Source: Hydrogenimonas sp.
GTDB lineage: Bacteria > Campylobacterota > Campylobacteria > Campylobacterales > Hydrogenimonadaceae
Assembly: GCF_029932565.1 (NCBI RefSeq)
Contig: NZ_JAOZPV010000002.1
Coordinates: 1-56,565, forward strand
Length of the DNA stretch: 56,565 nt
Direction: 5' to 3'
The stretch's first letter is position 1. Each line of letters starts with the position of its first letter. A program made the position numbers and the translations under genes. Below the pieces are notes generated by a model. The model was not told the DNA's origin, did not search any database, and saw only the letters and a list, made by a program, of their open reading frames with translations. Positions 19,192-29,007 of this stretch are shown here, one piece after another.

Positions 19192-20568
19192 ATGACACCC
19201 AAAGAACGATACAAAAAACTGAAGCAGCACCTGAGCGAAGAGAATCCCGTCCTGCTCGATGTCATCAAACAGTATGAAGAGTTGGACAAAACTGCCCATG
19301 CACTGGGATTTTTGACTCCCGAAGAGAGTTACACCGCCAATATTTCCTGGTGGCCACTCATTTCGGTGCTCGGAACCTTTTCCGCGGGCAAGTCGACATT
19401 CATCAACAGCTATCTGGGTGTGAAAGTCCAGGAGAGCGGCAACCAGGCGGTCGATGACAAGTTTACCGTCATCACCTACGGCACCAATGAAAAACCGATG
19501 ACGCTGCCGGGCCTCGCCCTCGACGCCGATCCGCGTTTCCCCTTCTACAATATCAGCGAAGAGGTCGAGAAGGTGGAGAAAGGGGAAGGCAACCGCGTCA
19601 ACCTCTATCTTCAGCTCAAAACGGTCAAATCGGATGCGATCAAAGGAGAGATTCTTATCGATTCACCGGGTTTCGACGCCGATGCACAACGCGATTCGAT
19701 ATTGCGCATTACCGACCATATTATCGGGATGAGTGATCTGGTACTGATTTTCTTCGATGCACGCCATCCAGAACCGGGCGCCATGCGTGATACACTGCAG
19801 CATCTGGTGGGGGCGACGGTAGGCAAACGCGACAGCGACAAGATCCTCTATATCCTGAATCAGATCGATACGACGGCACGTGAAGACAACCTCGAAGATG
19901 TCATCGGAGCGTGGCAGAGGGCGCTTTCGCAGCAGGGGCTGATTTCGGGGAACTTTTTTGCCATCTACAACGAAGAGGTGGCCAATCCGATCGAGGATCA
20001 GGCTGTGGAGGAGCGGCTGAGACGAAAGAGAGACGAGGATATGGAGAAGATCATCGGACGAATGGAGGGGGTCAAAATCGAGCGGGCCTATCGTATCTCC
20101 AAAGCACTGGAGGATTTCGCCAAAGAGATCGTCAACGACAAACTGCCGTTGTTGCAAGATTCACTCAATCGTTGGGGACGGCGCGTAATGATGGCCGATA
20201 TCGTCACTGTCGCCCTTCTCGCCGGTGGCGCAGGGGGATTGCTTGCGTCAGGCATCATTCCCCCCTCGTCGGCCATGATCGGTGTGGTTTATGGTGTTCT
20301 CATTGCGGTGGTTCTGTTTCTTCATTTCCGATACCGGAAACTTTTTGCGAAGAAGGAGTTGAAACGTTGGCTGGAAAAAGATGAAAAGATTGCCAGAGCG
20401 ATCAAACAGAATACCAAGTGGTATCGCCCGATTCTGCGTATCTGGCTCAAAGGCTGGAGCCGCCGTGCCGCCGAGAAACTCGAACATATTATGGATTACA
20501 GCAAAGCGGCTATCAGAAAACTGAATGACCAGTTCGTCAGTCCGGCAGGGGAGTTGAAGGAAGAATGA
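19192..20568 (+). CDS. Dynamin-like membrane-anchored GTPase
   Basis: GTFSAGKSTFINS (P-loop), DSPGFD (G3), LNQID (G4), TM hairpin VTVALLAGGAGGLLASGIIPPSSAMIGVVYGVLIAVVLFLHF. Confidence 0.82.
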   Translation: MTPKERYKKLKQHLSEENPVLLDVIKQYEELDKTAHALGFLTPEESYTANISWWPLISVLGTFSAGKSTFINSYLGVKVQESGNQAVDDKFTVITYGTNEKPMTLPGLALDADPRFPFYNISEEVEKVEKGEGNRVNLYLQLKTVKSDAIKGEILIDSPGFDADAQRDSILRITDHIIGMSDLVLIFFDARHPEPGAMRDTLQHLVGATVGKRDSDKILYILNQIDTTAREDNLEDVIGAWQRALSQQGLISGNFFAIYNEEVANPIEDQAVEERLRRKRDEDMEKIIGRMEGVKIERAYRISKALEDFAKEIVNDKLPLLQDSLNRWGRRVMMADIVTVALLAGGAGGLLASGIIPPSSAMIGVVYGVLIAVVLFLHFRYRKLFAKKELKRWLEKDEKIARAIKQNTKWYRPILRIWLKGWSRRAAEKLEHIMDYSKAAIRKLNDQFVSPAGELKEE

Positions 20569-20592
20569 TGGAAGCGGTTTTGCCGCTTCCAT
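20568..20592. terminator. Hairpin ATGGAAGCGG-TTTTG-CCGCTTCCAT
   Basis: 10-bp perfect stem directly at the stop codon of the GTPase gene; convergent pair. Confidence 0.65.
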
Positions 20593-20644
20593 TCAAAAAT
20601 GAGCTGGCCCGTGCCAGCTGTCTCGGACAGATAACGCTCAAACC

Positions 20645-21223
20645 TTAATTAAGCTCGTCGTCTTTCCAGTACTTGGTGCCCTGAATCGTTGCCTGCAGTG
20701 CCAGACCGTTTTTGGTCAGTTTGTAGATATGTACACCGGGTGCTACCGTGACGGCACCGCTTGCCGCACCGCCCTTCTCTTCCGCCTTTGCCGCGGCATC
20801 GGCCTGCGCATTCGCTTCCCATCCGCTGTTGATGAATTCATCGAAAACCTTTTTGTTGTCAAAGATAAAGACGATACGGAAATCTTTGACACCGAGTCCG
20901 AGTCCGACGCCACCCGAAAACATCTTCATATAGATATCTTTGCCGGTTTTGTTGTTGTGCGCCAGTCCGGAACCGTTTTCTGTGGATAACAGGAATACGT
21001 TGATGCCGACATTCGAAAAAGTGGCATATCCATAGGCGTGTTTGATCCGGCTGCGTGCTTCCGGTGCATGTTTGTAGAGCAACTGAAGTGTTTCGCGGCT
21101 CATTTTTTGAATCTCTTGTCGCGCTTTTTTAATCTCCTCTTTGCTCTTGTCCCCACCGAAAAAACCGGAAAACATCAATACCACCGCCAAAAGAGCTGTC
21201 AGCAGTTTCAACCGTTCTCTCAT
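20645..21223 (-). CDS. SYLF/Ysc84-domain lipid-binding protein
   Basis: YGYATFSNVGINVFLLSTENGSGLAHNNKTGKDIYMKMFSGGVGLGLGVKDFRIVFIFDN; ATG at 21223 with AGGAGG SD. Confidence 0.8.
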   Translation of the reverse strand: MRERLKLLTALLAVVLMFSGFFGGDKSKEEIKKARQEIQKMSRETLQLLYKHAPEARSRIKHAYGYATFSNVGINVFLLSTENGSGLAHNNKTGKDIYMKMFSGGVGLGLGVKDFRIVFIFDNKKVFDEFINSGWEANAQADAAAKAEEKGGAASGAVTVAPGVHIYKLTKNGLALQATIQGTKYWKDDELN

Positions 21224-21402
21224 GAGCCACCTCCTGAAAATTTGTACATGATAACAAATTAATGCGGAGTAATCGCTGATAAAAGAGAACAGGATGCCAT
21301 ATCTTCTGTTGTGCTCCAACATTGAATTGTTGAGCATGACAAAACTTGACATTGTTAATATCAACATTGTAAAATTCCATCAAAAAAACGAGGAGTTTTG
21401 CC

Positions 21403-23217
21403 ATGTCGAAACACGAATTTCAGACGGAAGTGAACCAGCTGCTTCACCTGATGGTCCATTCGCTCTATTCGAACAAAGAGATCTTTTTGAGGGAGCTCAT
21501 CTCCAACGCCAGCGATGCACTGGACAAACTCGAATTCCTGAAACTGACCGACGAGAGATACAAAGAGCTCGATCTGCCGTCGAAAATCGTCGTCTCCTAC
21601 GACAAGGAGAAGAAGATTCTGACGGTCAGCGACACGGGAATCGGCATGAATGACGAGGAGATGGTCGAAAACCTGGGGACCATCGCCAAAAGCGGTACGA
21701 AGAGTTTCATCGAGAGCCTGACGGGCGACGCGAAAAAGGACAGCCATCTGATCGGGCAGTTCGGCGTCGGGTTCTACAGCTCCTTCATGGTTGCCGAGAA
21801 GGTCGAAGTCGTCAGCCGCAAGCCGCTCGAAGAGAAGGCGTGGAGATGGGTCAGCGAAGGGCATGGCGAATATGAGATAGAGGAGACAGCGAAAGAGGGG
21901 TACGGCACCGATATCACGCTCCATCTACGTGACGATGCCGACGAGTTCGCCAGTGACTGGCGCATCAAAAGTATCGTGGAGAAATACAGCAACCATATCC
22001 CCTTTCCGATCTACCTGAAAAACGAAAAGGGGGAAGAGGAGCAGATCAACAAAGCCTCGGCGCTCTGGCGCCTTTCCAAGAGCGAACTCAAAGAGGAGGA
22101 CTACAAAGAGTTCTACAAACAAATCAGCCACGACAGCGAAGATCCTCTGCTATGGATCCATACCCGTGCGGAAGGAACGCTGGAGTACTACACGCTCTTC
22201 TATATTCCGAAAAAAGCGCCGATCGATCTCTTCCGGGTCGACTATCAGCCGGGCGTGAAACTCTATGTCAAACGGGTTTTCATCACCGACGAGGATCGCG
22301 AGCTTCTGCCGACCTATCTCCGTTTTGTCCGGGGCATCATCGATGCCGAGGATCTGCCGCTCAACGTCAGCCGGGAGATTCTCCAGGAGAACATCATTCT
22401 CTCGAAGATCAGAAAAGCGAGCATCAAAAAGATTCTTGGCGAACTCAAAAAGCTGCTCGAAAAAGATCGAGAAGCCTACGAAAACTTCTTCATGGAGATG
22501 GGAAAAGCGCTCAAAGAGGGAATCTACAGCGATTTCGAAAACCGTGACGCACTGCTCGATCTGATGCTCTTCAAGTCGAGCAAACGCGACGGATATGTCA
22601 CGCTCAAAGAGTACAAGGAGACGATGAAAGAGGGGCAGGAGAAGATCTACTTCATTATGGGAGAGGATGAAAACCTGCTCCGCCACTCCCCGCTGCTGGA
22701 GAAATATAAAGAAGAAGATATCGAGGTGCTTCTCTTCGACGACGAAGTCGACGCGATCGTCATGCCGACGGTGACGGAGTATGATGGTACGCCGCTCGAG
22801 AATATCGCCAATGTCGAAGAGGAGGGAGAAGTCAGCGACGAAACGAAAGAGAAGTATGCCTCCATCATAGCGGCGATGAAAGCGGAGCTGGGCGAGAGTG
22901 TCAAGGATATCCGCCTGACCAGTCGATTGAAAGATTCACCCGCTTGTGTGGTGTTCGACAAGAGTGACCCCGATATCGCGATGCAGCAGATTCTGCGTCA
23001 GATGGGTCAGGAGGTGCCGACACCCAAGCCGATTATGGAGATCAATCCGGAGAACGAGATCTTCAAAAAGCTTCTCGAAAAAAACGACGAAACGGTTACA
23101 CGCGACATTGCGCATGTTGTGCTTGACGAGGCGAAGATGGCGGCAGGTATCGAGGTCGACGATATTGCCGATTTCAATGCCCGCCTCAACAGGCTGATCG
23201 CCAGAGCGATCGGGTAG
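21403..23217 (+). CDS. htpG: Chaperone HtpG (Hsp90)
   Basis: LHLMVHSLYSNKEIFLRELISNASDALDKL, VSDTGIGMN, LIGQFGVGFYSSFMVA. Confidence 0.99.
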   Translation: MSKHEFQTEVNQLLHLMVHSLYSNKEIFLRELISNASDALDKLEFLKLTDERYKELDLPSKIVVSYDKEKKILTVSDTGIGMNDEEMVENLGTIAKSGTKSFIESLTGDAKKDSHLIGQFGVGFYSSFMVAEKVEVVSRKPLEEKAWRWVSEGHGEYEIEETAKEGYGTDITLHLRDDADEFASDWRIKSIVEKYSNHIPFPIYLKNEKGEEEQINKASALWRLSKSELKEEDYKEFYKQISHDSEDPLLWIHTRAEGTLEYYTLFYIPKKAPIDLFRVDYQPGVKLYVKRVFITDEDRELLPTYLRFVRGIIDAEDLPLNVSREILQENIILSKIRKASIKKILGELKKLLEKDREAYENFFMEMGKALKEGIYSDFENRDALLDLMLFKSSKRDGYVTLKEYKETMKEGQEKIYFIMGEDENLLRHSPLLEKYKEEDIEVLLFDDEVDAIVMPTVTEYDGTPLENIANVEEEGEVSDETKEKYASIIAAMKAELGESVKDIRLTSRLKDSPACVVFDKSDPDIAMQQILRQMGQEVPTPKPIMEINPENEIFKKLLEKNDETVTRDIAHVVLDEAKMAAGIEVDDIADFNARLNRLIARAIG

Positions 23218-23218
23218 A

Positions 23219-23246
23219 ATCACCGGCTCCGTTTCAGGCCGGTGAT
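23219..23246. terminator. Hairpin ATCACCGGC-N10-GCCGGTGAT between convergent htpG and the histidine kinase gene
   Basis: 9-bp perfect stem at the 3' end of the kinase gene. Confidence 0.5.
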
Positions 23247-24470
23247 GATGAAGTGGTGCCGTCCCTTTTTGTATCGGTACGTCAGTTCGGCACCATGGGC
23301 ATCGAGAATCGATTTGACGATGTAGAGGCCCAGACCGAAACTCTCTTTGGAGTGGTCCGGTCCCCCTTTTGCAAAGGGTTCGATAATCTCTTCGAAGTTT
23401 TTGGAAAGGGGTTCGCCACGGTTGATCACTTCGATCCTGCCGTTCTTACAGCATAGATCGACCCGTTTGTCCATTGAGTATTTGATGGCATTGTCGATCA
23501 GGTTTTTAAGAACGATTGTCAGCATTTTGCAGTCGGCTTTCACGTTACAGGGCGGACAGGCAAAATTGATGGTGTGTATCTCCTGAATGAAAAGCAGTTT
23601 CGCAACATCCTCGACAATCCGTTTCAAATCACAGCTTTCAAAAACCAGATCGAGCGACTGGGAGGTGATCATCTCCACTTCCGCCATCTCCTGAATCAGG
23701 TGTTCCATGCGGTCGAAAGCACGCCGCAGTACCTGTTCTTCTTCCCCGGCATCCATCAGTGCGACACTCAGTTTTCCCTTCGTGATCGGTGTTTTGAGTT
23801 CGTGCATGATGTTGCGCATGAAGAGTGTACGGGCCTCTTTCATTGCGCGGATTTTTTTGACTGCCGCATCGAACTGGTTGGCGACGAAGGCGATTTCGTC
23901 CCGTTTTTCCGAGCGTGTCGAAATGTTCATGTTCCCTTCGCCGAAGCGCCGGATCTGTTCCGCCAGTGTTTTGAGCGGCTTGAGACTGCGGAGCATCGTC
24001 CAGTAGAGCAGAATCAGTATGGTGATCATGCTTCCGAAAAGGAGAGGTATCCATTTGGGGCGATAGATGTCAATGGGGGATGCGATCATCGTGGAGTGTT
24101 TTGGGCCGACCAGTTCAAAATAGAGATTTTCATCATCACGATAGATTCTGAGCCGCCCATCCTGAATTCGCTCCGAGACGATCAGCGGAAACGAACCGGG
24201 CGGATTGACGAAAATCGGCTTGAGGTCGGGCTTGATCGCCTCCGGATATTCGACAAGTTTGTATTTGCGTGCCTTGAATCTTCTTTCGGGATCCCCCTCT
24301 TCGAGAATGATTTTTCGTATTTCGGCTTCATCGTGCAGCACCTTTTTTTCGATGAGATGGAGTTCCTGTGCCCGAAACTCCCGTATCGTCATGATGAAAA
24401 ACGCAATAAGGGCGACGACGCTGAAAAGAAAGAAGAGGTTGAGCTTGAAAAATATCGATTGGCGGTTCAC
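23220..24470 (-). CDS. ArsS-like sensor histidine kinase
   Basis: Two TMs, HAMP-like region, FMRNIMHELKTPITKGKLSVAL (H-box), NLIDNAIKYS (N), FGLGLYIVKSILDAHGAEL (G). Confidence 0.9.
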   Translation of the reverse strand: MNRQSIFFKLNLFFLFSVVALIAFFIMTIREFRAQELHLIEKKVLHDEAEIRKIILEEGDPERRFKARKYKLVEYPEAIKPDLKPIFVNPPGSFPLIVSERIQDGRLRIYRDDENLYFELVGPKHSTMIASPIDIYRPKWIPLLFGSMITILILLYWTMLRSLKPLKTLAEQIRRFGEGNMNISTRSEKRDEIAFVANQFDAAVKKIRAMKEARTLFMRNIMHELKTPITKGKLSVALMDAGEEEQVLRRAFDRMEHLIQEMAEVEMITSQSLDLVFESCDLKRIVEDVAKLLFIQEIHTINFACPPCNVKADCKMLTIVLKNLIDNAIKYSMDKRVDLCCKNGRIEVINRGEPLSKNFEEIIEPFAKGGPDHSKESFGLGLYIVKSILDAHGAELTYRYKKGRHHFIITGLKRSR

Positions 24471-25132
24471 GGCGTAAATTTGTATCCTGCACCGCGTATG
24501 GAGTGAATGTAGCGAGGTTGTTTGGGGTTGTCTCCCAGTTTGTTGCGGATACGGCTGATGATCACGTCGATCGTTCGTTCACTGCTCTCCCAGGAGATCG
24601 ATTCGGCATTGTTGGCCAGGTAGTCACGTGTCAGGACAGTACCGGGATTGAGCAGAAAGAGTCGTAAAATCTCATATTCGGCTGTCGTCAGATCGAGTTT
24701 TTCTCCCTTGAAAAAGATCTGCATTTTGCCTTCGTCGAGCTCGAAATCGCTCGTTTCGGTCTGGAGAGTCGGGCGGTAGCGGCGCAGGACCGTTTGGATC
24801 CGTGCGACGAGCTCCCTGGGCTCGTAGGGCTTGGGAAGATAGTCGTCGGCGCCATACTCGAGTCCGATGATTTTGTCGGTCAGATCGCTGCGCGCACTCG
24901 ATATGATAATGGGTATGTCGTAATCTTTTCGGATCAGTTTGCAGAGTTCCAAGCCGTCCATCTGCGGAAGTGTCAGGTCGAGTATGATGAGGTCGTAATG
25001 GTCGAGTTCCAGGGCATTCAGTGCTGCTTTCGGTGTTTCGACACTTTCGACGTTCATGCCGTATTGCGATAGAAATTTTGTCAAAAGCGAACTGATATCG
25101 ATATCGTCTTCAATCATAAGTACATTGATCAT
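24467..25132 (-). CDS. OmpR-family response regulator, partner of the kinase
   Basis: NVLMIEDDIDISSLL, LIILDLTLPQMDGLELC, YLPKPYEPRELVARI, winged-helix C-terminus; ATGA overlap with kinase. Confidence 0.93.
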   Translation of the reverse strand: MINVLMIEDDIDISSLLTKFLSQYGMNVESVETPKAALNALELDHYDLIILDLTLPQMDGLELCKLIRKDYDIPIIISSARSDLTDKIIGLEYGADDYLPKPYEPRELVARIQTVLRRYRPTLQTETSDFELDEGKMQIFFKGEKLDLTTAEYEILRLFLLNPGTVLTRDYLANNAESISWESSERTIDVIISRIRNKLGDNPKQPRYIHSIRGAGYKFTP

Positions 25133-25171
25133 GCGTGACCTTTTTGGTGAATGCTCTGCGTTAATTATACG

Positions 25172-25300
25172 CTATTTTATAGTGACGCTTTTCTCGAGCC
25201 GGTTTTGACTGGCATTGTTCTCATCATATTTCGCCTGCTGCATGGCCGAACCAATCGTCAGAATGATGGCGGAAAGCATGGCGATAACTCTCAATAACAT
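25172..25300 (-). CDS. Small 42-aa membrane/secreted protein (not in ORF track)
   Basis: MLLRVIAMLSAIILTIGSAMQQAKYDENNASQNRLEKSVTIK; upstream GGGAG; fills the gap upstream of the response regulator. Confidence 0.45.
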   Translation of the reverse strand: MLLRVIAMLSAIILTIGSAMQQAKYDENNASQNRLEKSVTIK

Positions 25301-25426
25301 AGAGGACTCCCGCATCGAAATGAATGGGAGAATTATAGACGAGCATCATCAATCCTCTATCAATAGAATGTTAACGAAAATAAATTGAAATTGGAGACTC
25401 CCGCGCCGGAAAAGGCGCGGAAGAGG

Positions 25427-26857
25427 TTAGCAGGAGTAGGTCGTTTTGAATTCGAATGCTGTCGGGCGTGCTTCATCCGGCCAGATCTGTGTTTCGAATT
25501 TGTAGTGCTGATATGCGTCGACGAATTTGTCGGTAATGACCGGTTTCAGGAAGTCGTTGTCTCTGAGCAGCGCTTCAACCGCTTCGCGCAGAGTGTGTGG
25601 CATCTGCTCGATACCTTTTTCCCGGATTTCGTCGAGGGTGAGTTCGAAGAGATCGATATCCATCGGGCCGACCGGCTCGTACTGGTTCTTGATGCCGTCG
25701 ATTCCCGCCATCAGCAGGGCCGTGAAGGCGAGATAGGGGCATGCGGAGCTGTCGGGGAAACGGGTTTCGATACGTGTCGCTTTTTCGCCGGCTCCGTAGG
25801 GAATACGGATCGAGGCGGAGCGGTTCTGGCTGGAGTAGGTCAGAATCGACGGGGCTTCGAAACCGGGAATCAGACGCTTGTAGGAGTTGGTCGAGGGGTT
25901 GGTGAAGGCCGCGACCGCCTGGGCGTGCTTGAGGATGCCGCCCATATAGTGGCGCGCTGTTTCGCTCAGGTTGCCGTATTCGCCCTCCTTGTAGAAGAGG
26001 TTTTTGCCGTCTTTCCAGATCGATTGGTGGACATGCATACCGTTTCCGTTGTCGCCAAAAAGAGGTTTGGGCATGAAGGTGGCCGTTTTACCGTTGAGGT
26101 GGGCGACCATGCGGACGACATATTTATATTTCTGGACATTGTCGGCCGCTTCGAGGAGCGTTCCGAACTTGACGCCGATCTCGCCCTGCGCCTGCGCCAC
26201 TTCGTGGTGTCCGAGCATCACTTCCAGCCCTACCTCTTCGAGGACCTGCATCATCTCGGCGCGCAGGTCGACCATGCTGTCGGTCGGGGCGACGGGGAAG
26301 TAGCCGCCTTTCGTGCGGGGGCGGTGGCCGATGTTGCCGAAATCGTCGTTGCGGCTCGGGTCGTTCCACTCGCCCTCTTCGCTGTCGACACGATAGAACG
26401 ATTCGTTGATCTCGTCTTTGATCTGCACATCTTCGAAAATGAAAAACTCGTTTTCCGGTCCGAAGAAGGCGACGTCGCCGACACCGCTCTCTTCCAGATA
26501 CTTGAGCGCTTTCTTCGCGATGGAACGCGGGCACTTTTCGTAAAGTTCCCCTTTGTAGATGTCGAAGACGTCACAGAAGACGATGATCGTCGGATCGGCC
26601 GTGAAGGGATCGAGAAACGCCGTTTCGATATCCGGCTTGAGGATCATGTCGGATTTGTTGATCGGCTGCCACGCTTCGATGGAGCTTCCGTCGAACGGAA
26701 GGCCGTTGGTCAGCATATCTTTGTCGAGAGCGCTCAGAAGGTAGGTCAGGTGATGCCATGCGCCTTTGATATCCGTGAAGCGCAGATCCACGAACTTGAC
26801 GTCGTTTTGTTCGCAAAAGCGGTAGAACTCGTCGACATTGTTGACAAATTTGCCCAT
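25427..26857 (-). CDS. glnA: Glutamine synthetase type I
   Basis: [82 protein letters not shown]. Confidence 0.98.
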   Translation of the reverse strand: MGKFVNNVDEFYRFCEQNDVKFVDLRFTDIKGAWHHLTYLLSALDKDMLTNGLPFDGSSIEAWQPINKSDMILKPDIETAFLDPFTADPTIIVFCDVFDIYKGELYEKCPRSIAKKALKYLEESGVGDVAFFGPENEFFIFEDVQIKDEINESFYRVDSEEGEWNDPSRNDDFGNIGHRPRTKGGYFPVAPTDSMVDLRAEMMQVLEEVGLEVMLGHHEVAQAQGEIGVKFGTLLEAADNVQKYKYVVRMVAHLNGKTATFMPKPLFGDNGNGMHVHQSIWKDGKNLFYKEGEYGNLSETARHYMGGILKHAQAVAAFTNPSTNSYKRLIPGFEAPSILTYSSQNRSASIRIPYGAGEKATRIETRFPDSSACPYLAFTALLMAGIDGIKNQYEPVGPMDIDLFELTLDEIREKGIEQMPHTLREAVEALLRDNDFLKPVITDKFVDAYQHYKFETQIWPDEARPTAFEFKTTYSC

Positions 26858-27010
26858 TTTCTCTCCTTGGAAAATTTAAAATATCGGGTATTGTAACAAA
26901 ATAAAGGTAAGAGGCAGGTGAAAGAGTTGATTAAAATTTAGGCACTGCAAAAAATATTTCGAAAGGCAAAAAACAAGCTTGATTTGACCCCAAACCTGTT
27001 ATGATTGAAT

Positions 27011-28078
27011 ATGGAAAAAACGGGATGGATTGTATCGATCGGCCGGCTTCTCTTTCTCGCTCTTCTCACGCTACACCTTTCGGCCGATTCCAATACGACG
27101 GATGAAAACGCCACATTCATAGACGAGTACCACGATAGCTTCTCCGATCAGGTTGTCAAATGGTCGGACAAAATAGATCAAACCCTTGTCAATCTGCTTG
27201 GCGAGGAGGTGAATGCAACGAAACGGAGTGATGAAACTCCTCTGGAAAAGGAGAGGGAGAGCAGCGACAGATTCTTTCAGACGCAGAAATATCTCAACGA
27301 AACATCCCAAACCTATATTCGGCTGCGCGTCGATACGTCGGTCCGGTCCCTGGAGTCCGACGAAACCAATTTCCATGTCCGGGTCCACCTCCCTCTGTCA
27401 CGGACAAAAAAACGATTGCGCCTTTTTATCGAAGATTTGAATGAAGACAATGCAGAAAATCTTGTCAAAAAAAGTTCCGACGACCCGGAAAAGGAAGAGG
27501 TTTCCCCAAAGATCGGAATCAACTATTTCGCTCCCCGCGCTTTCGGAATCCATTCGAAATACTCTCTCGGCTTGAGCGGCCTTCATCCTTATGTACGGGC
27601 GAGATACAGCATGGTGTTCGAACCCGGAAACTGGGTCGTCGAACCGGTTCAAACCTTCCAATACTCGGAAAAATACGACCTCTCCGAACGGACCAACCTC
27701 TATCTCGATACAGAACCGTGGGAGAATACACTGTTCAGGATCCAGCTCAGTCGCGGAACGCGTGCGCACAGGAAAGGGATGTATTACGGCCTGGGTTTCA
27801 CTTACAACTGGGGTATGACGAGACACAGCGGTATGCGTATCGTCCAGACGTTCGCAGGGAATACGAAATATGAGTATACGCCGGAAGAGTCGACGAAAAC
27901 GGAAACCTTTCCGGGCATCTATAACTACACCACGGCATTCGGCTATCGGCGGAGTGTCTGGCGCAAATGGCTCTATGTCGAGATGATTCCGGCCGTCAAT
28001 TTCCATCGTCAGTACGATTACCGGCCCAACTATTCGTTCCGGATATTTTTCGATCTCTTTTTCGGAAATTACCACTAA
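27011..28078 (+). CDS. Uncharacterised exported (probable outer-membrane beta-barrel) protein
   Basis: Signal-like N-terminus, alternating aromatic strands in the C-terminal half, terminal SFRIFFDLFFGNYH. Confidence 0.65.
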   Translation: MEKTGWIVSIGRLLFLALLTLHLSADSNTTDENATFIDEYHDSFSDQVVKWSDKIDQTLVNLLGEEVNATKRSDETPLEKERESSDRFFQTQKYLNETSQTYIRLRVDTSVRSLESDETNFHVRVHLPLSRTKKRLRLFIEDLNEDNAENLVKKSSDDPEKEEVSPKIGINYFAPRAFGIHSKYSLGLSGLHPYVRARYSMVFEPGNWVVEPVQTFQYSEKYDLSERTNLYLDTEPWENTLFRIQLSRGTRAHRKGMYYGLGFTYNWGMTRHSGMRIVQTFAGNTKYEYTPEESTKTETFPGIYNYTTAFGYRRSVWRKWLYVEMIPAVNFHRQYDYRPNYSFRIFFDLFFGNYH

Positions 28079-28929
28079 AACGCGGCAAACGCCCGGTCGC
28101 GGTTTCTGAAATGGGCCGCTTTGGTGTAGCCGACCGACTTGGCGAGTTTGTGAAGCTCCTCTTTCTTGTATCCCACCTGTTCGGGATTGTGGGCATCGGA
28201 TCCGAAAGTGATCGGAATTTCCCGTTCGTAGGCCATGATCAGCAGTTCCCTGCTCGGGTAGGCTTCGCCGATCGGTTTCCTGTATCCCGCCGCGTTGATT
28301 TCGATGACCATATCGGCTGATTTGATGGCATCCATCGCGCGTTCGGCGATCAGCCGAACGTCGGTTTTCGGTACATACTTGAAAACTTTGATGAGGTCCA
28401 GGTGCCCCACGATGTCGAACTTCCCTTCCTTCGCCATCGCTTCGACCAGGTCGAAGTAATCCTGCCAGATACCGTCGATGTCGGCACCTTCATATTTTCC
28501 GATGAATTCCGGATTGTCGAATCCCCACTTGTCGATGAAGTGGACCGAACCGATCAGATAGTCGACATCGGAGGCGAGCACTCTCCTGTCCATATGGCCC
28601 GGCAGCCAGTCGACCTCGTAGCCGAGCCGGATGTCGATCGTGCCGGTGTACTTTTCGCGCGCCCGTTTGACGTCGGTTTCGTAAGCGGACATCTCGTCGA
28701 AGCCCATACGGTAGCGTGGATCGAAATCCATCGGTGCATGGTCGGAAAAACCGAAAATATCGATCCCCTCTTCGATCGCTTTTTCGATGTAGTCATCGAT
28801 CGAACCCTCTGCGTGATTGCAGCGTGCCGTGTGGTTGTGCAGGTCGATGACGAGGGCGCCCGTTCGGGCGCCGGGTGTTGAGTGCTGAGTGTTGAGCGTT
28901 GAGTTTTTCTCTTTTTGAAAAAGGCTCAT
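28075..28929 (-). CDS. PHP-domain histidinol-phosphatase-like hydrolase
   Basis: VIDLHNHTARCNHAEGSIDDYIEKAIEEGIDIFGFSDHAPMDF, GSVHFIDKWGFDN, ITFGSDAHNPEQVG. No ATG/GTG/TTG follows the repeat-encoded leader, so ATG 28929 is the most likely start. Confidence 0.85.
   Translation of the reverse strand: MSLFQKEKNSTLNTQHSTPGARTGALVIDLHNHTARCNHAEGSIDDYIEKAIEEGIDIFGFSDHAPMDFDPRYRMGFDEMSAYETDVKRAREKYTGTIDIRLGYEVDWLPGHMDRRVLASDVDYLIGSVHFIDKWGFDNPEFIGKYEGADIDGIWQDYFDLVEAMAKEGKFDIVGHLDLIKVFKYVPKTDVRLIAERAMDAIKSADMVIEINAAGYRKPIGEAYPSRELLIMAYEREIPITFGSDAHNPEQVGYKKEELHKLAKSVGYTKAAHFRNRDRAFAAF
28855..28902 (+). repeat. Palindrome GGCGCCCG-TT-CGGGCGCC followed by heptamers GTGTTGA GTGCTGA GTGTTGA GCGTTGA
   Basis: 8-bp perfect stem (28855-28872) then four 7-bp units in register (28875-28902). 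Confidence 0.8.
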
Positions 28930-28948
28930 CGTAATTCCTTCAACCAAT

Positions 28949-29007
28949 GGAAGCGGCGCAGCCGCGTCCGAAATTCTTCATTCTTCACTTTCCATTCTTC
29001 ATTCGTA
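28949..29007 (+). repeat. Hairpin GGAAGCGGC-GCA-GCCGCGTCC followed by heptamers ATTCTTC ATTCTTC ACTTTCC ATTCTTC ATTCGTA
   Basis: 9-bp stem with one mismatch (28949-28969), then five 7-bp units (28973-29007). Confidence 0.8.

Noticed and set aside
25385-26896. 503-aa plus-strand ORF
   Set aside because: Antisense to glnA; no domain recognisable, low-complexity Val/Phe/Asp pattern typical of shadow ORFs.
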